From the NCBI GenBank assembly GCA_945869965.1, contig CAMBRC010000002.1:1-64000 (forward strand): a stretch of DNA of 64,000 nt, given 5' to 3'. The notes beneath the pieces were generated by a model. That model made no database searches, was not told the origin of the DNA, and was given only the letters and a program-made list of their open reading frames with translations. The position numbers and the translations under genes are program-made. The stretch's first letter is position 1; every line of letters starts with the position of its first letter. The DNA is from Asaia bogorensis. GTDB taxonomy: Bacteria; Pseudomonadota; Alphaproteobacteria; Acetobacterales; Acetobacteraceae. This document shows positions 34,550 through 41,711 of this stretch, in pieces.

Positions 34550-35188
34550 TCACGATCGGGCGGCAGCGGCCAGCCCGGCGGTGGGGCTGGTCAGCGGGGT
34601 GCCGTTCTTGCACAGCGCGGCGGCGCCGGCCATCGAGGCCTGGGCGAAGGCGACGATTTCCGCCCCATCGGCGTAAAGGCGGTCGGCGGCTTCGGCGACC
34701 AGGCGGTGGTAGGCGGGGATGTCGCCGGCGCGGAATTCGTCCCAGGCGCCTGGGGCGAGGTGCATCTTGATGGTGACTTCGGTGCCGTCGGCCATGCGTT
34801 CGAACAGGGCGTGGGTGGGCTCGACGGTGGTTTGGACGGCGCAGAGGACATCCACCCTGCCCTTTCCGGCGGCGGCGCGGGCGATGGCGGCCGAGGCCAG
34901 GGCGCCGTCGACGCGCAGGACGGGGACCGGGGCGAGCACATCGGCGCGTTCCGCTGCTGGCCCAACCGTGGAGCAGGTGAACAGCACGGCGTCGACATCG
35001 TGGGCCAGTTCACGCAGGAGTTCGGCGGCTTCGTCGCGGATTTCGTCGGTCAACTGGCCGGCGGCCTCGGCGCGCTTCAGCAGGTCGGCGCGGACGTGAT
35101 GGGTCAGGGTGACGCCGGGCAGGCCAGATGCCGCGGCCTCGAAGACGGCGATGTTGCTGTCGACGGTGTGCAGGCAGGCGATACGCAT
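34550..35188 (-). CDS. Aspartate/glutamate racemase-like protein
   Basis: 212 aa, Asp/Glu/hydantoin racemase fold. It opens MRIACLHTVDSNIAVFEAA and has the first-half active-site Cys in 'VDAVLFTCSTVGPAAE'. In the second half the equivalent position reads 'IVAFAQASMAGAA' with no Cys, so the usual two-cysteine racemisation seems impossible; a decarboxylase- or isomerase-like one-base reaction, or a different role, is more likely. Its ATG overlaps the tatC stop by one base, so it is translated with tatC although functionally unrelated. Confidence 0.75.
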   Translation of the reverse strand: MRIACLHTVDSNIAVFEAAASGLPGVTLTHHVRADLLKRAEAAGQLTDEIRDEAAELLRELAHDVDAVLFTCSTVGPAAERADVLAPVPVLRVDGALASAAIARAAAGKGRVDVLCAVQTTVEPTHALFERMADGTEVTIKMHLAPGAWDEFRAGDIPAYHRLVAEAADRLYADGAEIVAFAQASMAGAAALCKNGTPLTSPTAGLAAAARS

Positions 35189-35988
35189 CAGGCTTCGTCC
35201 TCGGCGACGGGTTTGGGTTCGACCAGCTTGGCGGCCCAGATCGACATTTCGTAGAGGACCATGAGCGGGATGGCGAGGCCGATCTGGCTCATCGGGTCCG
35301 GGGGCGTGAGGATGGCGGCGGCGACGAAGATGCCGACGATGGCGTATCGGCGGGCCTTTTTCAGCCCCTTGGAGGTGACGATGCCGACCTTGGCCATGAG
35401 CGAGAGGGCGACGGGCATCTGGAAGGCGATGCCGAAGGCGAAGATGAGTTTCATCACGAGGTCGAGGTATTCGCCGACCTTGGCTTCGAGCTGGATGGGG
35501 ACGCCGCCGGCGCCGGCGGGGGTTTCGAAGGAGACGAAGAATTTGAAGGCGGCGGGGAAGACGAAATAATAGGCCAGGGCGGCGCCGCCGAGGAACATCA
35601 CCGGGGAGGCGAGGAGGAAGGGGGCGAGCGCGCGTTTTTCGCTGCGGTACATGCCGGGGGCGATGAAGAGCCAGACCTGGTGGGCGATGATGGGGAAGGA
35701 GATGAAGGCACCGCCGAAGAAGGCGACCTTGAGGTAGGTGAAGAAGGCCTCGGTCAGGGCGGTGAAGATCAGGCGGCGGGGCTCGCCGCCGGACTGGGCG
35801 GAGAGGATGTCGACCAGCGGTTGGGCGAGGAAGGCGTAGATGTGGGTGGAGACGAAGTAGCAGCCGATGACGGCGACAAGCAGGGTGCCCATGGCCCACA
35901 TCAGGCGGGTGCGCAGTTCGACCAGATGGTCGAGCAGGGGCATCGGCTTGTCGTCGATGGTGTCTTCGGGATTGGCCAAGGCGGTCAC
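35188..35988 (-). CDS. tatC: Sec-independent protein translocase TatC
   Basis: About 266 aa, six TM helices. It starts near 'DKPMPLLDHLVELRTRL' (the conserved E-LR motif of TatC), contains 'FFGGAFISFPIIAHQVWLF', APGMYRSEKR and 'AFGIAFQMPVALSLMAKVG', and ends in a charged tail. TatC recognises twin-arginine signal peptides. The GTG at 35988 is chosen because it gives a normal-length N-terminus; the frame extends further only by reading through an AT-rich repeat. tatB lies upstream across a 165-base repeat-filled gap. Confidence 0.93.
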   Translation of the reverse strand: MTALANPEDTIDDKPMPLLDHLVELRTRLMWAMGTLLVAVIGCYFVSTHIYAFLAQPLVDILSAQSGGEPRRLIFTALTEAFFTYLKVAFFGGAFISFPIIAHQVWLFIAPGMYRSEKRALAPFLLASPVMFLGGAALAYYFVFPAAFKFFVSFETPAGAGGVPIQLEAKVGEYLDLVMKLIFAFGIAFQMPVALSLMAKVGIVTSKGLKKARRYAIVGIFVAAAILTPPDPMSQIGLAIPLMVLYEMSIWAAKLVEPKPVAEDEA

Positions 35989-36017
35989 CTGGGGTTGGGG
36001 CGAAGGCAAGGTAAGGT

Positions 36018-36146
36018 GTTCTTTTTTGAAAAAAAGAACCAAAAAACTTTTATCCGTTTAGGTGGACGAAGACAGCGCAGGGCCTCGGCTTTGCCCGGGA
36101 TGGCCAATTAATGAAAGTTTTTTGGTTCTTTTTTTCAAAAAAGAAC
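36018..36146. repeat. AT-rich hairpin repeats (family A), inverted pair between tatB and tatC
   Basis: A reverse copy with hairpin GTTCTTTTTT-2-AAAAAAGAAC at 36018-36039 and tail CAAAAAACTTTTATCCG, then about 60 GC-rich bases, then a forward copy with tail ATGAAAGTTTTTTG and hairpin at 36125-36146. The pair separates two genes normally transcribed together. Confidence 0.8.
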
Positions 36147-36153
36147 TTCTTTC

Positions 36154-36633
36154 CTAGACTGGCCTTGCGGCACGCGGCGGCATGAATTCGGGCATGTCGG
36201 GCGGGTGCGCGATCGCAGGCGGGATGAAGGCGGGGGTGGTGTCTTCAGGCACGATCTCGGCAGCGGTGACGGGGATGTATTCTTCGGGTGGCGGCAGGTC
36301 GATATGGCTGGCGACCGGGTCGGTGCTGGGCAGCGGGGTTGGGGTGTTGGAGGTGTCGAAGGCGGAGCGGATGGTGCCGTCCTTGTCGATTTCCTTTTCC
36401 AGCGCGCCCTTGATGTCGAAGTTGCGGATTTCGTTGATCTGGTTGCGGACGTCCTGGAGGTTGGCGTCCTTGACCATGTCGTCGACGTGGGTTTGGAACT
36501 CGCCGGCCATGCGGCGGGCTTTGCGCACAATGTCCCCAACCGCCTTGATGGCGCCGGGCAGGTCCTTGGGGCCGATGACGAGCAGCGCCACCACGCCGAT
36601 GACGGCGAGTTCGGACCATGCGAAATCAAACAT
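36154..36633 (-). CDS. tatB: Sec-independent protein translocase TatB
   Basis: 159 aa. MFDFAWSELAVIGVVALLVIGPKDLP gives the single N-terminal TM helix, Glu at position 8 and the GPKDLP motif that separate TatB from TatA. An amphipathic helix and a 'MAGEFQTHVDDMVKDANLQDVRNQINEI'-type coil follow, then a Pro-rich tail. Start at 36633 (ATG-TTT-GAT). The start region is duplicated as a 16-base tandem repeat, giving a second upstream ATG in another frame. No tatA gene lies between tatB and scpB, where it often sits in alphaproteobacteria. Confidence 0.92.
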   Translation of the reverse strand: MFDFAWSELAVIGVVALLVIGPKDLPGAIKAVGDIVRKARRMAGEFQTHVDDMVKDANLQDVRNQINEIRNFDIKGALEKEIDKDGTIRSAFDTSNTPTPLPSTDPVASHIDLPPPEEYIPVTAAEIVPEDTTPAFIPPAIAHPPDMPEFMPPRAARPV

Positions 36634-36651
36634 GGGCGAAATCAAACATGG
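36620..36651. repeat. Tandem 16-base duplication over the tatB start
   Basis: GCGAAATCAAACATGG occurs twice in a row (36620-36635 and 36636-36651). On the minus strand this produces two ATG-TTT-GAT-TTC starts 16 bases apart. The upstream one reads only MFDFAHV before a TGA that overlaps codons 1-3 of tatB (ATGTTTGA). Confidence 0.85.
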
Positions 36652-36749
36652 GCGTGGCTGGTCATGCGGGATCGGCGAGGCATCGGGCGCTGGGTCTCCT
36701 GGGGGGTTTTGCTAGCAGGAAAGCCGGTGGGTGGGAAACCGTGCGGCGG
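36634..36749. other. scpB-tatB gap without tatA
   Basis: 116 bases; besides the duplicated tatB start nothing recognisable. There is no open frame with a TatA helix. Confidence 0.4.
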
Positions 36750-37373
36750 TCATGATTCGGATGGCTCGGGCTCAGGGTCAGGTTTTGGGGTGAGCAGGGT
36801 GGGTTCGACCAGGAGGTCTTCGCGGCGGGGGAGGTCGCGGAGTTGCTGGAGGCCGAATTGCGAGAGGAAGGCGGGGGTGGTGCCCCAGAGGGTGGGGCGG
36901 CCGGGGGTTTCCTTGCGGCCGCGCGGGGCGACGAGGCCGGCTTCGAGGAGTTGGTCGAGGGTGCCCTGGCCGAGGGCGGCGCCGCGCAGTTCCTCGATTT
37001 CCGGGCGAGTGACGGGCTGGTGGTAGGCGATGATGGCCAGCGTCTCCATGGCGACGCGGGGGAGGCGGCGCGGGACCTGGACGACGCGGCGGAGTTTGGG
37101 GGCGAGGTCGGGGGCGGTGCGAAATTGCCAGCCGCCGCCGACTTCGACGAGTTCGACGCCGCGCGTGGCGTATTGGTCGCGGAGTTGGACGAGGACGGCG
37201 TCAGCGTCGGTGCCGTCGGGCAGGAGTTGGGTGAGCTGGCGGGTGGTGACCGGGGTGGTGGCGGCGAAGATCAGGGCCTCGGCGAGGCGGAGCAGGTTTT
37301 TGAGGTCGGAGTCAGGGGGGCCGGTGTCAGGGGGAGGGGTGTCAGGCATTGGGGTGCTCGTCGGTGAGGTCAT
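36750..37373 (-). CDS. scpB: SMC-associated segregation and condensation protein B
   Basis: 207 aa from the ATG at 37373 (GAGGCG about 6 bases upstream). An alternative ATG at 37349 would overlap the scpA stop more tightly. Two winged-helix domains: 'LLRLAEALIFAATTPVTTRQL' and 'LPRVAMETLAIIAYHQPVTRPEIEELRG' followed by LEAGLVAPRGRKETPGRPTLWGTT, the classic ScpB block. It binds ScpA and the Smc head in chromosome condensation. N- and C-terminal tails are Pro/acid-rich. Confidence 0.95.
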   Translation of the reverse strand: MTSPTSTPMPDTPPPDTGPPDSDLKNLLRLAEALIFAATTPVTTRQLTQLLPDGTDADAVLVQLRDQYATRGVELVEVGGGWQFRTAPDLAPKLRRVVQVPRRLPRVAMETLAIIAYHQPVTRPEIEELRGAALGQGTLDQLLEAGLVAPRGRKETPGRPTLWGTTPAFLSQFGLQQLRDLPRREDLLVEPTLLTPKPDPEPEPSES

Positions 37374-38148
37374 CGGTGTCGCCTCGGCGGACCAGGATGG
37401 GGCCGAATTCCAGCTCCTGGCGCAGGCGGATGGCGCCGCCGCGGGCCATTTCGAGGCCGGCGAGCAGGGTGGAGGCCAGGGCAGCGCGGCGTTGCATGGG
37501 GGTGCCGATGGTGTCGGGCAGGAACTGCTCCAGGCTGGCCCAGTCCGGCAGGTTGCCGACCAGCAGGGCGAGGCGGGTCAGCGCGTCCTTGACGGTCCAG
37601 ACCGAGAGAATGACGGGGCGGTACTGGCGGCGGGCGCCGGCGCGGGCCATGGCGGCGAGATAGGCGCGCAGCAGGCCGGGGATATCGAGCACAAGCTTGG
37701 AGCGGTCGGTGTCGACGAGGTCCTCGGGCAGGCCGCGGGCGAAGATGTCGTGGCCGAGTTGCGGGCGGGCGCCGAGCCAGGCGGCGGCGAGGCGCATGGC
37801 CTGCAGCGTGCGCAGGCGTTCGGCGAGGATTTCGGCGGCGGACTCGCCTTCTTCGGCGGCTTCGTGCCCCTTGGGGAGGAGGAGGCGGGATTTCAGCCAG
37901 GTGAGCCAGGCAGCCATGACCAGCCAGTCGGCGGCGAGTTCCAGGCGGATCTTGCGGGCGCCCTCGATGACCGCCAGGTACTGGTCGACCAGCGAGAGGA
38001 TGGAGATTTTCGCGAGGTCGAGTTTCTGGCCGCGGGCGAGGTCGAGCAGCAGGTCGAGCGGGCCCTCGAAGCCGTCCAGGCGCAGGAGCATGCGGTCTTC
38101 GGGGGCGATGGGGAGTTCGCCCTGAGCCGGGGGAAGTAGGTCAGACAC
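37342..38148 (-). CDS. scpA: Segregation and condensation protein A (kleisin)
   Basis: 268 aa kleisin. The N-terminal DGFEGPLDLLLDLARGQKLD and 'ISILSLVDQYLAVIE' bind the Smc neck; the C-terminal winged helix ('RRAALASTLLAGLEMARGGAIRLRQ') binds the Smc cap. The GTG at 38148 begins 8 bases inside the M50 peptidase gene (GTGTCTGA). It overlaps scpB downstream, so M50-scpA-scpB form one translationally coupled chain. Confidence 0.95.
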   Translation of the reverse strand: MSDLLPPAQGELPIAPEDRMLLRLDGFEGPLDLLLDLARGQKLDLAKISILSLVDQYLAVIEGARKIRLELAADWLVMAAWLTWLKSRLLLPKGHEAAEEGESAAEILAERLRTLQAMRLAAAWLGARPQLGHDIFARGLPEDLVDTDRSKLVLDIPGLLRAYLAAMARAGARRQYRPVILSVWTVKDALTRLALLVGNLPDWASLEQFLPDTIGTPMQRRAALASTLLAGLEMARGGAIRLRQELEFGPILVRRGDTDDLTDEHPNA

Positions 38149-38830
38149 CGAGGGCTTGTCCGTCGGGGAAGGGGAGGATGCCGAGGGCCCAGTGGATGAT
38201 GCGCCACAGCGTGGACATGACGGGGTCGAAGGGGATGCCGAAATCGCGCAGTAGCATGGGCAGGAGAACCAGCAGGCCGATGACGATCAGCAGGCCGGCG
38301 CGCTCCAGGCTGGCCCAGGCGATGGCGAGCTTAAGGGGGAGCAGGCCGACGATGATGCGGCCGCCATCGAGCGGGGGGATCGGCAGCAGGTTGAACAGGC
38401 CGAGCAGCAGGTTGAACAGGATGAACGGGAAGGCGAAATCGACCACCAGGCCGCCGATTGTGGAGTCGGGGTCCGGGGCGACGTTGAGCGCGAGGGCGGT
38501 GAGCCAGGCGAGGGCGAAGTTCATCGCCGGGCCAGCGGCGGCGACGACCATCATGCCGCGGCGCGGGTCGGGGAAGCGGCGGGCGTCGACCGGGACCGGC
38601 TTGGCCCAGCCGAACATGAAGTGGCCACCGAAGATGCTTTGGGCGATCAGCAGCACGCCGGGGACGATCAGGGTGCCGACGCGGTCGACATGGGCGATCG
38701 GGTTCAGGGTGAGGCGGCCGAGGCGCTTGGCGGTGTCGTCGCCGAGGGCGAGCGCCGCGTAGCCGTGCGCGACCTCGTGCAGGACGATCGCGGCGATGGC
38801 GGCCAGCAGGGACAGGACGATTTCTTGCAC
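38141..38830 (-). CDS. Site-2 protease family (M50) membrane metallopeptidase
   Basis: 229 aa, five or six TM segments. The zinc site HEVAHG (residues 18-23) lies in the first helix, and the third ligand region NLLPIPPLDGGRI is in the penultimate helix, as in the short YwhC/Rip-like S2P group. 'FGWAKPVPVD' between them is another family marker. GTG start at 38830 chosen from the conserved 'QEIVLSLLAAIAAIVLHE' beginning. It is translationally coupled to scpA, although no functional link is known. Confidence 0.9.
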   Translation of the reverse strand: MQEIVLSLLAAIAAIVLHEVAHGYAALALGDDTAKRLGRLTLNPIAHVDRVGTLIVPGVLLIAQSIFGGHFMFGWAKPVPVDARRFPDPRRGMMVVAAAGPAMNFALAWLTALALNVAPDPDSTIGGLVVDFAFPFILFNLLLGLFNLLPIPPLDGGRIIVGLLPLKLAIAWASLERAGLLIVIGLLVLLPMLLRDFGIPFDPVMSTLWRIIHWALGILPFPDGQALGV

Positions 38831-38903
38831 GGTCCCGCTTTCAGGAGGGTGGGGGAGCGCCGCTAAGTACAGCAGTGCGGCGGGGACGCAAAGCTGCGCC
38901 GAG

Positions 38904-39920
38904 TCAGGCCAGCAGGCGGGCGCGCTCGGCGGCGAGGGGGGCGGGGTCGAGCGGAATGGCGCGCTGGGCGGCGGTGGCGCGGGCGGCGGCGAGGCGGGCG
39001 GTGGCGGCGGGCGTGACGGCTGGGATCGCGGCGAGGACAGCCTGGGTGCCCTCGGGGTCGCCGGCGCAGTAGAGCGCGAGGTCGCAGCCGGCGGCCAGGG
39101 CGGCCGTGGCGCGCGCTTCGGGCGTACCTTCGAGGGCGTGCATGGCGAGGTCGTCGCTGACCAGGACGCCGCGGAACGCAATTTTTTCGCGGATGATCTG
39201 TTGGATGATGGTGGGGGACTGGGTGGCGGGGCGGACCGGATCCCAGGCCGGGTAGAGGATGTGGGCGGTCATCAGCCAGGGCAGGTCGGGGTTGGCGGCG
39301 AAGGGGAGGAGATCGGCGTCGAGGTCGTTGGCGGTGACGGTGGGCAGTGCGAGGTGGGAGTCGACGCTGGCGCGGCCATGGCCGGGGGCGTGCTTGCCGA
39401 CCGGTTGGACCCCGGCGGCGAGCAGTCCGGCGGCCATGGCGCGCGCGAGGCGGGCGACAAGCTCGGGGGTTTCGGCGAAGGCGCGGTCGCCGATGACGTC
39501 GCTGGCGCCGGGGAGGCGGCGGTCCAGGACGGGCGCGCAGACGGTGTCAAAGCCGGCCTGGGCGCATTGGTGGCCAATCAGGGCACCCTGGAGCCAGGCG
39601 GCACGCAGGGCCTGGGCGGGCGGCAGGGCGCCGATGGTGCCGCAGGGCGGATGGGCGGCCCAGTGCGGCGGGCGCAGGCGGGCGACGCGGCCACCCTCCT
39701 GGTCGAGCATCATGACAGCGGTCGCAGGAAGGACAGCGCGCAGGGCGGCAATGAGCAGGCGAAGCTGGGCGGGGTCCTGGATATTGCGGCGGAACAGGAT
39801 GACGCCCGCCGGGGGGTAGGCCCGGAACAGGGCGGCTTCCTGGGGGGTGAGGTCAGGGCCGGCGATGCCGACGATGGCGGCAAGAGTGGGGGCAGCGCGC
39901 GGAGGGAGCGTGACGGGCAT
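38904..39920 (-). CDS. nagZ: Beta-N-acetylhexosaminidase (GH3)
   Basis: 338 aa cytosolic enzyme that removes GlcNAc from GlcNAc-anhydromuropeptides in peptidoglycan recycling. Markers: PAGVILFRRNIQDP, MMLDQEGGRVARL, the catalytic loop VGKHAPGHGRASVDSH (usually KHFPGHG; Ala replaces Phe) and the nucleophile Asp in VLVSDDLAMHAL. ATG 39920 begins the protein; GTG 39926 is possible. It is part of the nagZ-(M50)-scpA-scpB order. Confidence 0.93.
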   Translation of the reverse strand: MPVTLPPRAAPTLAAIVGIAGPDLTPQEAALFRAYPPAGVILFRRNIQDPAQLRLLIAALRAVLPATAVMMLDQEGGRVARLRPPHWAAHPPCGTIGALPPAQALRAAWLQGALIGHQCAQAGFDTVCAPVLDRRLPGASDVIGDRAFAETPELVARLARAMAAGLLAAGVQPVGKHAPGHGRASVDSHLALPTVTANDLDADLLPFAANPDLPWLMTAHILYPAWDPVRPATQSPTIIQQIIREKIAFRGVLVSDDLAMHALEGTPEARATAALAAGCDLALYCAGDPEGTQAVLAAIPAVTPAATARLAAARATAAQRAIPLDPAPLAAERARLLA

Positions 39921-39961
39921 CGAGACACTATACGACCGGGCCGCTGCTGGCGCGACGGGGA

Positions 39962-40807
39962 TCAGCCGGCCAGCAGCAGCATGACGCCGGCGACGGTGGC
40001 GGCAATCCCGGCCAGGGTGGTCCGGCCGGGCCGGGGCGTGCCGGGGAGAAGGGCGGCGAGGGCAAGGGTGACCAGGGGGTAGGTGGCGACCAGCGGGGCG
40101 ACCAGGATCACTGGGCCGGCGGTCAGCGCCGCATACAGGGTGAGGACGGCGCCGCCATTGCACACGCCGACGACGGCGAACCAGGCCGTTGCCGGGGCTG
40201 TGGGGCGGGCTGGCGGTGTGGTGAGCAGCACGACGAATGCGGAGACCGCGTAGCCAATGGCGGCGGCGGCGAGCGGGCTGGGCCAGAAAGCCAGGCCCCA
40301 TTGGCTGACAGGTTGGACGAGGCCGCGAATGGCGGCGGCAGCGAGCGGGAGGGCGGCGGCGGCAAGGGGCCATGACTGGCGGGCGCCGCCGCGGGCCAGG
40401 GACAGTGCCGCCACGCCGGCGGCGATGATGGCCAGCGCGAGGCCCTGGGCCGGGGTTGGGCGCTGGGCCAGCAGGGCAATGGCGCCCAAGACGGCGAAGA
40501 CCGGGGCGAGGTTGCCCAGCGCGCCGGCCAGGCTGGGGCCGAGACGGCGGTTGGCTTCGAAGGTCAGGCGCGTGACGGCGACGGGGAAGACCAGGCCAAC
40601 GGCAGCGAAGACGGCGGCGCCGCGCGGTTCCCAGGTGGCGGGATCGACCTGCCACAGGGCCACGATGGCCAGCAACAGGGCCGAGGTAAGGATGCTAATC
40701 CGGGCGCCGGCGGCCGGCGGGGCGTGACGCAGCGCGAACTGGGTCAGGACCAGGGCGGTGCCGAACTGGCAGGCGGCGAGCAAGGCGAGCAGGATCGGCG
40801 CGGTCAC
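39962..40807 (-). CDS. EamA/DMT family transporter
   Basis: 281 aa with ten hydrophobic helices in two EamA repeats ('PILLALLAACQFGTALVLTQF' and 'PLAAAALPLAAAAIRGLVQP' starts). It ends in the helix TLAGIAATVAGVMLLLAG typical of DMT carriers. Possible substrates are amino acids or metabolites; none can be assigned. It sits between the SPOR gene and nagZ, interrupting an otherwise conserved order. Confidence 0.87.
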   Translation of the reverse strand: MTAPILLALLAACQFGTALVLTQFALRHAPPAAGARISILTSALLLAIVALWQVDPATWEPRGAAVFAAVGLVFPVAVTRLTFEANRRLGPSLAGALGNLAPVFAVLGAIALLAQRPTPAQGLALAIIAAGVAALSLARGGARQSWPLAAAALPLAAAAIRGLVQPVSQWGLAFWPSPLAAAAIGYAVSAFVVLLTTPPARPTAPATAWFAVVGVCNGGAVLTLYAALTAGPVILVAPLVATYPLVTLALAALLPGTPRPGRTTLAGIAATVAGVMLLLAG

Positions 40808-40834
40808 GCGCGCCGGGTCCCCGTCAGGTGATGG

Positions 40835-41656
40835 TCAGAAGCTGGCCACCGAGCAGGTGCCGCCCTTGGTGCGGATCTTTTCGCAGAAGCTGCTGGCCTG
40901 GGCGGTGTCGGCGAAGCCGCCGGTGCGCAGGCGGAAGAAGGTTTTTCCGTCGCGCTCGGCCTTCACCACGGCCGGGCGGCGGCCGCCGAGGATGTCGGGC
41001 ATGCGCTTTTCCAGGCGGGACCATTCGCTCAGCGCCGCCTGTTCTGAGGTGACGGCGGCGAGCTGGACTTGTGTGCCGGAGGCGGTGGGTGCTGGCGTGA
41101 CGCGGGTGGGCTGTTGCGGTGACGCGGCCGGGGCCGGGGCAACGGGAGAGGTCAGGGCGACCGGCTGGAGCGTCGGGCGGGCGGGAATGGGGGCTTGCGC
41201 GATCGCGGTTTGCGGCGCCGCGATGGGGGCGGGAGCGGCCGGCGGCGGGGCGGCGGCATCCGCCAGCGCCTTGGCTTCGGCGGCTTTTTCGGCTTCGCGC
41301 TTGTCGGCGAGCAGCTTCTCGGCGGCGGCCCTATCGGCGGCGGCACGGTCGACCTGCGCCTTCAGGGCCTCGGGCTTGGGGGCTTCCGGCGTGGGGGCGA
41401 GGGCCTGTTTCCCGGGGGGCACGGAATCGTCGGAATCCTGGGCCATCTGCGTCTTGTCAGGCTTGACGCGCAGCGGACGGCTATCGGCCTCGACGACCGG
41501 GATGCCGCCGCTCTTGGCGCCGGTGAGCGACCAGGCGCCGACCATGACGACCAGGGCGACACCGAGGCCGCCAGCGATCAGGGCGAGCTTGCGGGTGTTC
41601 GGGTCCATGCCCGGACGGTGGCGGGGGGTGCGGTAGGTGGTGTCGAGTTCGGCCAT
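40835..41656 (-). CDS. SPOR-domain protein, single TM
   Basis: 273 aa. A cytosolic N-terminus, one TM helix (KLALIAGGLGVALVVMVGAW, about residues 23-43), a long Ala/Lys/Pro-rich periplasmic linker and a C-terminal SPOR domain ('QVQLAAVTSEQAALSEWSRL', 'FFRLRTGGFADTAQASSFC'). SPOR domains bind denuded septal peptidoglycan, so a role in division is likely. ATG 41656 chosen as the first Met before a normal short cytosolic tail; 41668 is possible. Downstream of argS on the same strand, a common alphaproteobacterial arrangement. Confidence 0.9.
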   Translation of the reverse strand: MAELDTTYRTPRHRPGMDPNTRKLALIAGGLGVALVVMVGAWSLTGAKSGGIPVVEADSRPLRVKPDKTQMAQDSDDSVPPGKQALAPTPEAPKPEALKAQVDRAAADRAAAEKLLADKREAEKAAEAKALADAAAPPPAAPAPIAAPQTAIAQAPIPARPTLQPVALTSPVAPAPAASPQQPTRVTPAPTASGTQVQLAAVTSEQAALSEWSRLEKRMPDILGGRRPAVVKAERDGKTFFRLRTGGFADTAQASSFCEKIRTKGGTCSVASF

Positions 41657-41711
41657 CGGTTGTCTCATCTGCCAGCGGGCCACTTGTTCGCGGGCAGCCC
41701 TGCGGCGGCCC

